Shown here: positions 34,200-47,624 of the stretch, in pieces
Layout: each line of letters begins with the position of its first letter
Position numbering within the stretch: position 1 is the stretch's first letter
DNA from: Cricetomys ansorgei
Taxonomy: Eukaryota > Chordata > Mammalia > Rodentia > Nesomyidae
DNA: 64,000 nt
Reading direction: 5' to 3'
Assembly (NCBI GenBank): GCA_026225945.1
Contig: JAMJFZ010000690.1
Span: 1,248,501-1,312,500 of the forward strand
The notes under the pieces: model-generated
Database searches by the model: none
Told to the model about the DNA's origin: nothing
What the model saw: only the letters and a program-made list of their open reading frames with translations
Made by a program: the position numbers and the translations under genes

Positions 34200-34600
34200 G
34201 AGAGGTTGATTTTGGTTCACACTTTGAGGGGCCAGTTGCTGTAGAGTTGGAACGGTGTCAGAAGCCTGAAGGTCTGGTCGTCCTGTGCCTGTACTGGGGA
34301 AACAGTGAGTGAAGAAATCTGGGGCTGAGCTGGGACTCTCCTTTTTATGCAATGTGAGGCCACAGCCCAGGGAATGATGCCACCCATGTTTAGATTGGAT
34401 CTACTCCATCACCTCCATTGCCCCTATCCAAATAATCTCTTACTAACATGCTCGCTGTCCTGCTTTGTCTATGTTTCTATATTCTATCTCCAATGTGTAC
34501 AAAATCACAATTCCTAGCATTGGATTTGTGTCCGTCCTCAGCTTGGAACAAGCATAAGAAGTTTGCAATGATAATTCATGCCAGTCAGCTGAAGAAGGAA
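34200..34600. repeat. Rodent interspersed-repeat fragment, copy A'
   Basis: Colinear with 18450-18900 and 42240-42640, within a few percent of B. Family not assigned. Confidence 0.5.
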
Positions 34601-35175
34601 ACAAAAGAATCAGGGCACATGGGACAGTATCTGGCACCTGGAATCCTAACTCTCTGCCTTATGACAGGAAACCTAACACAACATCAAGCACAATACTGTC
34701 TAGCCTGAACTAGCCTCTGTGAACTCCTTTTTGGTTCTATAACCATCCAAGTGATATTTGCAGAGGGCTTTTCTAAGACAGAGAAGAAGAAAACATATTT
34801 TAATAATATATCTTCAGGGATCCTGATGGGAAGCTGCAACCTAAAGGCTTTCAAATGAGCTTTGAAAACACAAGGTTAAGTAGGCATCTTTGAACCAGGG
34901 CCTGTAGAGGAATAGACAATGAGGACTCTCTTGGGGTTTTACTTGGTGTTGCTCACTATAATGGTAGAAGTAAAACAGATATCTCTAGATATACAGCCCT
35001 TATGAATTTTATGGTTTCCCTTTTATGTCATCCTTTTATTTCTCTGCATCATTTTAACTTTGTTCTAAGGACATTAGAGGATCTCAAATTTTCACCAAAG
35101 AAGAGAGATGGTACATATTTACAGTGCTGTGCATAATCAGGAGACAGTCTCTGTGGGACTGTCCTCGAGCTAAGG

Positions 35176-35764
35176 TGAGGAAAACGGAGTGCCTAGAACC
35201 CCAGGACACTTATTCTGCAAGTGGCAGGAAGCCCCTCCCACCCCCGAACTCTGACTGGCCACAAGCTATGCTGTCTGATCTAGCAGCAAGGCACTGCCAA
35301 TTTAAAGGTATACGAATGCAACCTGGCAGAGTAGCTTATATGGAGTTGTATCAATTGTACCTACATAAACATTTAGGGTCTCTCCCTCTGATCCCTTAAT
35401 ACACTGAGGTCCAAACTCTCATTATGACAGGGGGAAGGGCTGTCCTAACCAATGAGCTTCCAATAACATCACTGGATAACAAAGACCATCCCTGTGGCTG
35501 TACATGTACCCGGTCCTCCCAATATAGTTGAGTTAAACCCCTCTGCTGTGCTCCCAGAAATTCTTTATGTTTCTCTTAAGTCCTCTGATCTGGGACGCGC
35601 CCGGATGCATAGATCCAGGCCAAGTGTTTTCCTTCCCTGAAGTTAAGCTAGCGTAGTCACCTACCAGGAGAAAAGCAGGACCCTGGGGAAAAATAAACAA
35701 CTCACATGAAGTACAAGTAAAATACAGGAGGGTAAATGGTGTATTGGTTGCCATGAAAGCAAGA
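35176..35764. repeat. About 590-bp segment absent from copy A, copy A'
   Basis: Starts tgaggaaaac and ends before 'ctttcatggtatcag'. It interrupts sequence that is continuous at 19530 in copy A. It includes 'ccaatgagcttccaataacatcactggata' and 'gttgagttaaacccctctgctgtgctccc', which look LTR-like, but no target duplication is visible. It could be an insertion in the A'/B/C ancestor or a deletion in A. Confidence 0.6.
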
Positions 35765-36009
35765 ACTTTCATGGTATCAGTAATTGCAAACTGTCAATAT
35801 CTATATCCAATATGTGTCTGTGTCTAGGGGAATAATGGAAGGCCATATGGTCCCAAGTCTCCACTAACAATGGTAATTTAACTTTATACTGTAACATCTT
35901 ACTTTACTTGCACTGAACAATTCTATAAACTCTTTTCTGTTTTTTCCCCATTTTTTATTGAGGACTGTTATAGGATTTTCTAAGGATCAGAACTTATAGA
36001 ACAAATATT

Positions 36010-36044
<35 letters not shown>

Positions 36045-36052
36045 TTTATCTT
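36010..36052. repeat. (CT)n microsatellite, copy A'
   Basis: Interrupted CT run. It is longer and pure in B and C. Confidence 0.95.
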
Positions 36053-36364
36053 TCTATCTAAATTTCTATCCTTCTTTCTGTCTGTCATGCATCTATCTAT
36101 GTGTCTATTTATTTATCTATCTAGAGAGAAGACAAATTTATTTGAAGTTCTTATAGGTTGTGGTCCATCCTGTCCAACAAAAGCTGTTTATTAACAAAAG
36201 CCAATGAATCCAGTAAGTGTTCAGTCCATTAGCCTGGATTTCTCAACTGGCCTTCATTATTTGCCTGGCTCCCAATGGAGGGGGCTCATATGACAGTGAA
36301 GCTGTGGTCTTGATCATGAGAGCATGAGTAAGCAAAGAGAGAGCAAGCTTTTTTCCTCTCTGTC

Positions 36365-36595
36365 CTTTATATCAGCTTCCAGCAGAAGGTGTGGTCCAGA
36401 TTTAAAGGTGGACATTTCCACATCAAAAGATCTGTATTAACACATATCCTCCCAACACAAAGACCCAGATTAGAAGTGGGTCTTTGCACTTGAATGATTT
36501 AATTGTGAAAAAAGCCAACAGAGTTGTGTCCAGTCATTTGGGCTTTAGTTAATTCTAGATGTATTTCAGTTGAAACTCAGATCAGCCATTACAAT
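36365..36595. repeat. Repeat Y, copy A'
   Basis: Imperfect internal repeats of 'aaaggtgg.ctttccac..caaaagatctg'. Nearly identical to 44408-44640. Confidence 0.6.
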
Positions 36596-37508
36596 TCCAT
36601 CTTTTAAAAACTTTTCACTCAATCATATATCCTTAAGTCATGCTTACTTTCCAAATTAAAAAAAAAACTGGTCATTCATAGTTAAACCTAACAGGATATA
36701 TGATTGTATATGGCCTATTTCTATACAATCATAAATGCATTATTCATTTACAATAGGTGGTAATGTCCCTGAAAGGACATTCTTTTAGTATATCAACCTT
36801 AAATATGGCAACCCCAGCTAGTCTCTAAAATGATGTCATAACATGGTAATGAATTGGAGGAAAGGAAACACAAATAACCGCTCAAACACGGACTTAGCAA
36901 AAAATGACAGAAAGTCAGTTATAATATTTGTTTATTCAACTGGTCAGCTGGCCTGACTGGTATTCATAACCAGCTCACTTTACTATCCATTCTCTATTTC
37001 CTCTTCCCTCAGCAAGCACCGTATCAAGTTTTCAATCTTCCTATTATTGTAATCCATACATTCATTCCGGAAGGGTCCCTGTCATTTGCCTTCCTACCCA
37101 AAGTAGATTGATGTAGTTTCCCATAGCAAGAGACACCATAAAGGATCTCCTGCACTTTAGATCTATTCTCCATTGATAGAAAAGTAATCTAAATTCCCTT
37201 TGGTACTCTGGATCAATCACTTTTCGTAACCACTGTTATTCCTTTATTAGCCTGTTGGATTAAGGGTATCAGAAGCCCACAGTGGCCAGGGAGAGTCTGA
37301 GCTTCCAGCTCAATGAAATATTGTTGTATCTCCTGGCAGTGGTGTTCCCCAATCTGGAACAAATCCTCTACGGTAGCAGAACTTATATAGGCTTCCAGGA
37401 GAAGTTGTGGTCATATTAAAGGTTTGTGCCTCTCCACCTGAAATTTCTCAAGTAGAAGTCACTTTTTACCCACTACGAACCAACCTCTCTCCAATAAAAA
37501 TATCTCTC

Positions 37509-37668
37509 AGCCTGGAGGTTGAGTCACATGCCTATAATCCCATCTCTCACAAGGCAGAGGCAGGTGGGTCTCTGTGCAGTTGAGGCCAGCCTGGTTCTAC
37601 AGAGTGAGTTCAAGGACAGCCAGAATTACAGCAGAGAAACCTTGTCTTACAAAAAGCAAACAAAAAAA
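37509..37668 (+). mobile_element. B1 SINE, copy B
   Basis: 7SL-derived SINE with recognisable parts: 'gcctggaggttgagtcacatgcct' (A-box region), 'aggcagaggcaggtgggtctctgtgcagttgaggccagcctgg' (B-box region), 'ctacagagtgagttcaaggacagcc' and an A-rich tail. It is considerably diverged from young B1s. It is inserted in a repeat Y-like segment (37383-37505 and 37690-37735). Confidence 0.93.
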
Positions 37669-37949
37669 TCTATCATTGAGTTATAGTTCATTTTGGATTG
37701 AGACAAATTGACAACCAAGAATAGCCATCACAGCATGGATCCTAATCAGAAATTTGTTATTTATTCCCAATCAGGATAATGAACAAGTAACTATAAAGTG
37801 CTTAATGCAAAGTATGTATGAACAAATACAAAGATCCAAAGATTAGAGTATGAAGTAGATATGAAGAAAAAACCTACTATGTTATTGCAATGTTGAGTCT
37901 ACATTTTGTCACTTGTATCCAATGCCTTGTGCTTTCAAGCCAAAGTTAT

Positions 37950-38448
37950 TCCACTGTGTACCATGCTGCAGGAGGTCCTGGTGACTCCTGGATGTCCAGG
38001 CACATAGGGAATGCAGGAAGACTTGAGACCTGGAGAGTTCCAGGTTCCTGTCGAATGACCAGATACCCATGGGTACCTGTGGGATCCTGGATGCCTGCAT
38101 GATATCTGGGTATCAAAGGGCTGGCTGAGAGCCTGGATGATGACTGAATGACTGCAGGATACTCTGGTGCCTGTGAGAGTCCCTGGTGCCTGTGGAATAT
38201 CTGCGTGCCTATGGAATGTCCAGGTGCCTGCAGGAGGCCCTTGAATTTATGGGAAATTCTGGTGGATATTGAATGTATGACAACTGCAGGATGACCAAGG
38301 ATCCCTTGGGATGTCTAGCTGTCTAAGGAAGGTCCTGATACCTATTGGATATTTGGTTGCCTGCATAATATCTGGGTGCCTGGGAGATGAAGCCTGTGTG
38401 GTGTCCGTGTTTCTGTGAGAAGTCTGGGTACCTGTGAAATGACTGAGT
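37950..38448 (+). repeat. Decayed minisatellite, copy B
   Basis: Same array as 30555-31050 with scattered substitutions, for example at 38265-38280. Confidence 0.7.
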
Positions 38449-38454
38449 ATGTTG

Positions 38455-39460
38455 CAGAACTTTATTTTTAGTTGTCTTGAATAGAATTATTTTGTGTACT
38501 GTTGGGTGAGGGGCTGCAAAGGCCTCGGAATTTTGTATTGACTGGAAGTGTTGGATTAATGTGGGGGATGTTTGATTGCTCATGGCTTGCATGTGCTATC
38601 AGTAGAACACCTGAGGAGTTATGAACCATTTAAATGCCTGAGTTCAGAAGCTCTGGATTCCACTGTCCAGCATGGCAATTTTTCTAACAAGGGTTCCCTC
38701 TGCTGAGGCCTGGCAGAGTTTACAGGTATGAAAAATTCTTCCTTGTCTTCCTTGCTGTCTTCCAGCAGCCTAATTACTGTAAATGGCATATGAGCATAGG
38801 GCATGACTTCATGACAGCTAATCCAAGATGGAGAGAAGAAAGAAGAGAGAAAAACTCCAGACATCACAGAGTCCGGTAATGTATGATTGGGGAAGCTACC
38901 AGAGGATAGAGATTAAGGTATTAATTAATTGGAGGCTTCTGAAGGAAGAGTAGAGAAAGGAAATAAGTCTCTCTGATGGTAAAACAATGGACAAGTAGTA
39001 AAGAAATGAGGAAAAAAGCTCCAAGGTGAAAGCCACAGAACCTTAGAAAAAGACATTTTCATGGTTAAAAACAAATCAAATGAACGAGCAAAAAAGGCAA
39101 GCTTTCAACTGCTTTTCCTGATCATGGAGCTGACTCTCTCTCCTGTCCCTGGAAGCACAGGTAATGGAAACCAGAGTGTATTGTCTATAAACTGAATATG
39201 TTGGTGGCTTTTTCTGTGTCTGAAACCCAAGTGGGTCTTGTTTTTGAGGTCTATGAAGAAGGACATATTTCCCCTTAGCAGTGGTGAAAGAGAAAGCCAA
39301 ACTGCCAGAAAGTTTCAACCCGAAATTATTCTCAATGTCCCAAGATGCACTGTTGTTGTGGAAGCCAAGGGCTTGGGGCAGAATCTCGCTAAAACTGAGA
39401 AGATTTTTTTCTGCAAACCTGTCTACATGAGATCCTGATAAGATACATCAGCTAAGGTGA
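38455..39460 (+). repeat. Repeat X, copy B, longest array copy
   Basis: Homologous over its full length to 2560-3560 at the left edge of the window, and to shorter copies in A' and C. Family not recognised. Confidence 0.75.
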
Positions 39461-40307
39461 TGAGAGCTCCACCCATGAAGGAATCTTCCTACAAACCAGG
39501 TGACCACTTATTTCTCAAGCAAAACAGACTCTATCTTAAAATCTGGTGTCTTTAGAATTATCAGGTATCTTTTGTCTCTTTAAGATGCCTCAGAAATTTA
39601 ACACATTCTTCAAATCCTGGTAGTGAGCATTCAAGTTCAATGTTGGAGGCTCTTCAAATCCCCACTAATGGTACAGAGGTCTCAGTTGAGATGTACACTT
39701 TTGCAGTATATGTTAATTACATTAGTTGTACAACAGATTGTGCCTCCTGTAAGGAATATCCAGTGTATTGTAAAGAATATGGTAAAGGATACACCAACAT
39801 GTAGTGGTAACTGAAGACACAGGAACACCAGAGAGAGTGAGAAAACTGCAACTCTGAGGTGGGAAACACAGAAGTGTGATCTTCCAATCCATAGCATGAA
39901 GACAGACAGAGTTGAGCGTTCCCTTGAGAATACAACAGTTACATTTTGAAGCCGGAATTGAGAAGTACAGGCAACAGAGAAGGGAAAGGGTCCAAACCTA
40001 CAAGCTTGATGAGGATATACAAACAGCCAATATTAGTAGGGTGGGAGGGGCCCAAAGGTGGGAGCCCATAGTGAGCTCTAGGTCAGCTATCTATAAGTTT
40101 CAAAGGTGCCCTCCCTATTCCAGACTGGGTCATATACTTGCTGATTGGGCCTTCCCAACATATCCTCTCTAGAATAGGCTTTTCTCTGTATCTAGACACA
40201 GCAGTTTGTGACAGCATGTACCTCTTACATTGTCCTTGCAACGTAGGGAGGACAACCAGGAAGCAAAGATCAGACCTCCTTAAATTAGGAAGGCTGCAGT
40301 GTCTAGA

Positions 40308-40525
40308 ATGTGATTCTCAACTTGTTGGTCAGCGCCCCTTTGGGGAACAAAGAGCCCATTTGCAGTGGTGACCTAAGATCATCCTCATATCAGATATTCA
40401 CATTATGAGTCACCAAGGTGGTAAAATTACAATATTTATTAGCAATGAAACCAATTTTATGGTTGGGCATCACCACATGAGGAACTGTAGGGAAGTGTCA
40501 CAGCATTACCATTAGTCTAGAAAAT
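40308..40525 (+). mobile_element. URR1-like hAT-Charlie remnant, copy B
   Basis: Matches 32283-32503. Absent from C (inside its 1483-bp deletion) and from A. Confidence 0.65.
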
Positions 40526-40729
40526 CCGAACTTACCTTTACCATGTTGTACGAGTTGATTCTATTTTCCACCATTTTGGTACTAGGGACCAAATTCATGG
40601 CAGTATACTTGACATCACATACTCATACTCATTTTGCTGTCACACTGGGACCAGTTTATATCATACTTAAGACATATCATCACACTCTTTGTGTCCATGG
40701 GATCAAGGACATTTCAGCCTTTATTTTTC

Positions 40730-41665
40730 TTTTTAAATATATTGTTCTCACATATAATACATTCCAATACCCTTCCTAATCTCCACCACTCTTCCCAGCT
40801 CCCCGATGTCCCCTATCCCCTAGATCTAACTGCACATCCTGTTATCCGGACCACTGCCTCTCCGCAAGAACCACCATTCCTCCAAGATTTACGGTTCAGA
40901 CATAGCACAAAAAGATGGAACAGGGTGAGAAACAATTCCCTACTTCAGGGTTGAACTAGGCAACCCACTAGGGGGAGAAGGTTCTCAAAGACAGGCAAGA
41001 GGTCCAGAGACACACATCCCTACTCCAGTCTGTACGAGACCTACCAAAGTTCCAAGTGAGGCAAACTCAAGACATATTTGGGGGATTCAGCAGGTCCAAT
41101 ATATGCTGTTTCAGGCTCTGTGAGCACCTAAGAGTGCTGATCAGTTGACTCCATGGGGATTGACCACCTGGTGTCCTTGACAGACACCCCTGGTCCCAGT
41201 GATCCCTCTTCGACCTCTTCCATGAGATTTTCTGATCTGTGCACTTTGTTTAGCACTGGGCCTCGGCTTCTGCTCCCATCAGCTGCTGCTGGGAGCCTCT
41301 TAGTTGAGAACTGGACTAGGCACTGATTTATGAGTACAGCAGGAAAGCTTTAGAAGTCGTCACCTGGCCTGGCTGCGGTAGCGGGCATGGGTTCCCCTCT
41401 TTTGCATGTTGTTCTGCCCTTCCATTGTCCCAGCAGATCTTGTAAGGAAAATAGGTCACAGTTCAAAGTTTTTGAGGCTGGAATTGTGCCCCAGTCCCAC
41501 CTCTGGAAAGCCTTGCCTGGTTGCAGGAGATAGCTTGTTTATGCTCCCTGCCCCTTATTTCTAGAGGTCTTCTATAGGGTCTCCTTTGTTGATTCCAGTG
41601 AGTTTCTACTGCCCTAGGTCTCCCACTTCTCCCCTACATGTCCTCCAGCTTTTGTCACCTCTCCA
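40730..41665 (-). mobile_element. L1 3'-UTR-like segment, copy B
   Basis: Colinear with 32695-33660 and 56765-57720. The reverse complement is purine-rich and ends in an A/T-rich tail. Confidence 0.55.
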
Positions 41666-42239
41666 CAGATTCTCTCTCTCCATCCATCTCACCTTCCTCG
41701 TCCCTTCTCTTCCCATTCCCATCCTTCTTCGTCCCACCTGCATCATCTGTGGTAATTCAGCCAACCTTGGAATGAGGGCTTTAGTTTTATTTTCTGTGAT
41801 TTGAGTTCCTTGGCTTCTGGAGAGAAGACTTTCTTCTTGGGCACACTAAGAAGCCTTCAACTTGTTTATGCATGGCTGGAGTTGGTCAGTTTATCATTGA
41901 GTTTATTCTTAGGGTGACCGTATTCATCCTAGAGCCTTCCAACCCAGCTGATATTTGGGAGCTTGATCTCTACTCTATCACTCTGCTCAGCCTTCTGCTC
42001 TTCTCCTACCCAACAGAACGGCACATTAAGCCTTAATGTCTTGAAGGGCATTTCGGACCCAGCACTAATACTTCTATACTCCTGCCAAACAGCAGTCAAA
42101 AGTCTAATGATGTGCATGCCAGGTTTATCAAAGTAAGAGTACTGCCTTACAAGACCAATTCCCTGTACTACTCAGTTGCCTCATCACTATGGCAACTACC
42201 AGAAATGCACAAATAGAAAAGGAGAGGTTGATTTTGATT

Positions 42240-42640
42240 CACACTTTGAGGGGCCAGTTGCTGTAGAGTTGGAATGGTGTCAGAAGCCTGAAGGTCTGGT
42301 CGTCCTGTGCCTGTACTGGGGAAACAGTGAGTGAAGAAAGCTGGGGCTGAGCTGGGTCTCTCCTCTTTTTGCAATGTGAGGCCACAGCCCAGGGAATGTT
42401 GCCACCCATGTTTAGAGTGGATCTACCCTGCCACCTCAATTGCCCCTATCGAAATAATCTCTTACTAACATGCTCACAGTCCTGCTTTGTCTATGTTTCT
42501 AGATTCTAACTCCAATGTGTACAAAAACACAATAAGTCCGGACATTGGATTTCTGTCCGTCCTAAGCTCAGAACAAGCATAAGAAGTTTGCAATGATGAT
42601 TCATGCCAGTCAGCTGAAGAAGGAAACAAAAGAATCAGGG
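42240..42640. repeat. Rodent interspersed-repeat fragment, copy B
   Basis: Colinear with 18450-18900, about 12% different over the 215 bp compared. Family not assigned. Confidence 0.5.
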
Positions 42641-43200
42641 GGCTTGGGACAGTGTCTGCCACCTGGAATCCTAACTCTCTTCCTTATGACAGGACACCTA
42701 ACACAACATCAAGCACAATACTGTCTAGCCTGAACTAGCCTCTTTGAACTCCTTTTTGGGTCTATAACCATCCAAGTAATATTTGCAGAGGACTTTTCTA
42801 AGACAGAGAAATAGAAAACATATTTTAATAATATATCTTCAGGGATCCTGATGGGAAGCTGCAACCTAAAGGCTTTCAAATGAGCTTTGAAAACACAAGG
42901 TTAAGTAGGCATCTTTGAACCAAGGCCTGTAGAGGAATGGACAATGATGACTTTGCTGGGTTTTTACTTGGTGTTGCTCAGTATAATGGTAGAAATAAAA
43001 CAGATGTCTCTAGACATACAGCCCTTATGAATTTTATGGTTTTCCTTTTATGTCATCCTTTTATCTCTCGGTTTCATTTTAACTTTGTCCTAAGGACATT
43101 AGAGGATCTCAAATTTTCACCAAAGAAGAGAGATGGTACATATTTACAGTGCTGTGTATAATCAGGAGACAGTCTCTGTGGGACTGTCCTGGAGCTAAGG

Positions 43201-43794
43201 TGAGGAAAACGGAATGCCTAGAACCCCAGGACACTTATTCTGCAAGTGGCAGGAGGCCCTTCCCACCCCTGAACTGTGACTGGCCACAAGCTATGCTGTC
43301 TGTTCTAGCAGCTAGGCACTGCCAATTTAAAGGTATACGAATGCAACCTGGCAGAGTAGCTTATATGGAGTTGTATCAATTGTACGTACATAAGCATTTA
43401 GGGTCTCTCTCTCTGGTCCCTGTAATACTACTGAGGTCCAAACTCTCAATATGGCAGTGGGAAGGGCTGTCCTAACCAATGAGCTTCCAATAACATCACT
43501 GGATAACAAAGACCATCCCTGTGGATGTATATGTACCGGTTCCTCCCAATATAGTTGAGTTAAACCCCTCTGCTGTGCTCCAAGAAATTCTTTATGTTTT
43601 TCTTAAGTCCTCTGATCTGGGACGCCACCCGGATGCATAGATCCAGGCCAAGTGTTTTCCTTCCCTGAAGTTAAGCTAGCGTAGTCACCTACCAGGAAAA
43701 AAGCAGGACCCTGGGGAAAAAAATCAACAACTCACATGAAGTACAAGTAAAATACAGGAGGGTAAATGGTGTATTGGTTGCCATGAAAGCAAGA
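43201..43794. repeat. About 594-bp segment absent from copy A, copy B
   Basis: Same segment as 35176-35764. Open frames within it (for example 43149-43475) persist in all three copies but are not recognised. Confidence 0.6.
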
Positions 43795-44031
43795 ACTTTC
43801 ATGGTATCAGTAATTGCAAACTGTCAATATCTATATCCAATATGTGTCTGTGTCTAGGGGAATAATGGAAGGCCATATGGTCCCAAGTCTCCACTAACAA
43901 TGGTAATTTAACTTTATACTGTAACATCTTACTTTACTTGCACTGAACAATTCTATAAACTCTTTTCTGTTTTTTCCCCCATTTTTTATTGAGGACTGTA
44001 ATAGGATTTTCTAAGGATCAGAACTTATAGA

Positions 44032-44040
<9 letters not shown>

Positions 44041-44097
<57 letters not shown>
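44041..44097. repeat. (CT)n microsatellite, copy B
   Basis: Pure CT run of about 28 repeats. It marks the left edge of the region where B and C are almost identical. Confidence 0.97.
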
Positions 44098-44102
<5 letters not shown>

Positions 44103-44407
44103 AATTTCTATCCATCTATCTGTCTGTCATGTATCTATCTATGTGTCTATCTATTTATCTATCTAGAGAGAAGAGAAATTTATTTGAAGTTCTTATAGGT
44201 TGTGGTCCATCCTGTCCAACAAAAGCTGTTTATTAACAAAAGCCAATGAATCCAGGAAGTGTTCAGCCCATTAGCCTGGATTTCTCAGCTGGCCTTCATT
44301 ATTTGCCTGGCTCCCAAAGGAGGGGGCTCATATGACAGTGAAGCTGTGGTCTTGATCATGAGAGCATGAGTAAGCAAAGAGAGAGCAAGCTTTTTTCCTC
44401 TCTGTCC

Positions 44408-44640
44408 TTTATATCAGCTTCCAGCAGAAGGTGTGGTCCAGATTTAAAGGTGGACATTTCCACATCAAAAGATCTGTATTAACACATATCCTCCCAACAC
44501 AAAGACCCAGATTAGAAGTGGGTCTTTGCACTTGAATGATTTAATTGTGAAAAAAGCCAACAGAGTTGTGTCCAGTCATTTGGGCTTTAGTTAATTCTAG
44601 ATGTAGTTCAGTTGACAACTCAGATCAGCCATTACAATTA
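44408..44640. repeat. Repeat Y, copy B
   Basis: Same element as 36365-36595 and 60450-60680. Confidence 0.6.
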
Positions 44641-45629
44641 AACCTTTTAAAAAGTTTTCACTCAATCATATATCCTTAAGTCATGCTTACTTTCCAAATT
44701 AAAAAAAAAAAAACTGGTCATTCATAGTTAAACCTAACAGGATATATGATTATATATGATATGTTTCTATACAATCATAAATGCATTATACATTTACAAT
44801 AGGTGGTAATGTCCCTGAAAGGACATTCTTTTAGTATATCAACCTTAAATATGGCAACCCCAGCTAGTCTCTAAAATGATGTCATAACATGATAATGAAT
44901 TGGAGGAAAGGAAACACAAATAACCGCCCAAACACGGACTTAGCAAAAAATGACAGAAAGTCAGTTATAATATTTGTTTGTTCAACTGGTCAGCTGGCCT
45001 GACTGGTATTCATAACCAGCTCACTTTACTATCCATTCTCTATTTCCTCTTCCCTCAGCAAGCACCGTATCAAGTTTTCAATCTTCCTATTAGTGTAATC
45101 CATACATTCATTCCTGAACTGTCCCTGTCATTTGCCTTCCTACACAAAGTAGATTGATGTAGTTTCCCATTGCAAGAGACACCATAAAGGATCTCCTGCA
45201 CTTCAGACCTATTCTCCATTGATAGAAAAGTAATCTAAATTCCCTTTGGTACTCTGGATCAATCACTTTTCGTAACCACTGTTATTCCTTTATTAGCCTG
45301 TTGGATTAAGGATATCAGAAGCCCACAGTGGCCAGGGGGAGTCTGAGCTTCCAGCTCAATGAAATATCGTTGTTTCTCCTGGCAGTGGTGTTCCCCAATC
45401 TGGAACCAAATCCTCTACGGTAGCAGAACTTACAGTTGAGGGAACAGGAAGCCAAAATTTTCCTAGTTTGTCACTGGGAGTGATAGTGAGTAAACTATTC
45501 TCTTTTCATCCCTGAATGCTGGACCAGTGGATCTTGGTTATGGGAGAAACCATACGATAAATTAGATGCTGGTTTTAAGCAGATACTGCCTTCTAGATAA
45601 TCCTTTGAAATCCCACAGGCTCCTGCCAC

Positions 45630-46970
45630 CTAATTCGTATTTAAGTTTGTCAAAAGTTCCTTACATCTTCCTATCAGACAATTTGCTTTAGAATGTTGGA
45701 TAACATGGTAATAAGAGTGAATTCCATGCTCATGGGGCCAGGGTATCACTGCTCTGGTTGTGAAATGATTTTCTTGGTGAGAAGCAGTACAGCATGGAAT
45801 ATCATGATGGGGGATAAGGCATTTTGTATATCCATGCATGGTGTTTTTGGCAGAAACACTGCATAAAGGTAAGGCAAGCCATAACCAGAATGATTATCAA
45901 CTCCAGTGAGGACAAAGTAACGTTGTTTCCCCAGAGGAAGTATTTCAATGTACTCAACCTGATACCAGGTTGATGGCTGGTTACCCCTGGGGAATGGTGC
46001 CATCTGGTGTTCAGCATTGGTCTCCACTGTTGGTAGAGACGTGACACTCACCAATGTAAGCAGGTCAGCCTTCCTGAGTGGAAATCCAAGATGGTGATCC
46101 CATACATAACCCCCATCTATGCAACCATGACAGCTTTGTTCGTGGACCCATTGGAAATGACAGGGATGGCCAGGAAAAGAGGCTGACTGTCCATGGAACA
46201 TGTCACCCGATCTACTTGAGTTCTGATCTACTCCTTAGCATTTACACAGGACAAAAGTATTTTCTTGATTTTGCCCACTTGATGAAATCTATCTACATAG
46301 TTCTAATCCATATGTCTTTCTCACCAATTTACCAATCCTGCTTTCTTCAAAACTCTTACCATCTAGTCAATCCAATGTCTTCAGCCCATGATTTATTGAA
46401 CAACTGCACAGCTGACAATTTCTCCTTCGAAGCTAATTGTATGATTATGCCAGTGCCTAAAGTTCTGACCATTGTGCAGATTTCCCTTCATGAGTATCCT
46501 TTAGGATTGTCTCAGAAAGGCGATGTAATGATGCAGTTCTCCATGTCCAGGTGGTGCCTGCATATCTTGCAGAACCATCCATAAACCAGGATCTTCCAAA
46601 GTCATGCAGTCATAGGAAACACGCCATGAGGTTATAGGTGCATGCTTGGCAGGAGATGACATTGCACATGGTTAGTAAACACTGGCATTTAGTCACCTTC
46701 CTCATGCTACTTGCTTGTGTCTTTAGGATGTGATCAATCACTATCATGTTTACACCACTTCAATTTGATAATGGATTGCTGCTGTGCACATCCTACACTA
46801 TGACTTGGTGGGTCAGATAACACCCAGCTCATGATGGGCAGCTCAAGACATATGGTAACCTGATGACCCATTGACATTGTCAAGGTTAAATTCCTTCTGA
46901 GGCCCAATAGAAGACCAAGAGCTGACTTTCAATGGGATAATTGTTGTCTTCAGAAGGATGGTAGAGCCTT
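45630..46970 (-). pseudogene. ERV pol fossil, copy B
   Basis: Minus-strand integrase remnant: 46201-45746 holds TWYQVEYI and FVLTGVDNHSGYG. The frame-shifted continuation at 45839-45630 holds HFTTRAV and a degraded third catalytic region where the glutamate is missing. An RNase H or connection remnant lies near 46740-46930. The protein-level sequence is identical to copy C. Confidence 0.8.
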
Positions 46971-47344
46971 CCTCACAATCCCATAGGTCTTTCTTGTGAA
47001 TCACCTATGGGAGCCCTATCATACACTGGCATCTCAAATATCACTAGGTCTGCCTTATCATATGGTCCAAGGGATAGAGCACCATACACAGCAGTCTGGA
47101 CGTGTTGAAGAGCCTTCTGTTCCAGGACCCACACAAAGCTTAGCATCCTCTCAGGTACTTAGTATATGGGACAATTTAACAAACCCTAGTGAGAAGTCGG
47201 CTTTTGCCAGGATTCAAACTGAACCAGTAAAGCCTATGCTTTTTTCTTTGTGTTGGCAGAGCCCAGGACCAATTAACTAATGTTCCACCTTAAAAGGAAT
47301 ATCTGCGTGCCCCTCAGCAATGGATTGTTACCTGAAGATCTTTA

Positions 47345-47480
47345 ACTTTATTTCAGTTTTTAAATCATCATTTTTATTAATAATTTGAGTTTCATGCAAA
47401 GTATCCTGATAACACCTTGTTCCCCTTCCTCCCTGTTCCACACTCCCACCCCTATGCCCTCAACAAAGAAAAAGTAAAAG
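47345..47480 (-). mobile_element. L1 3'-UTR tail, copy B
   Basis: Same element as 23035-23150 with a few substitutions. Confidence 0.65.
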
Positions 47481-47624
47481 AAAACTAAGTCAAGTTTGTG
47501 TGACAGAAGCACAGATAGCAGGCTTAAATATGGTCTTTGGAGTCAGAAGGCTGCTCTGATTGTGGGCATTACCCTGGCTCATATGAGCCCAAGACGAAGC
47601 ATGAGAAGAGTTTGACCTGAATTA

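Larger units (their letters stand above)
30348..37381. repeat. Segmental duplication copy A', internally deleted
   Basis: A 7.0-kb copy that begins without the first 370 bp of the unit (C 54913-55282). It lacks 623 bp matching B 39062-39684, and ends where 9.49 kb matching B 45433-54922 is missing. The last deletion removes the ERV pol fossil, the claudin-like gene and the TA-rich microsatellite. Otherwise it is within a few percent of B and C. Confidence 0.9.

Noticed and set aside
43149..43475. 91-108 codon frames recurring in A', B and C
   Set aside because: They lie across the edge of the ~594-bp segment and show no family resemblance; persistence is explained by recent duplication.
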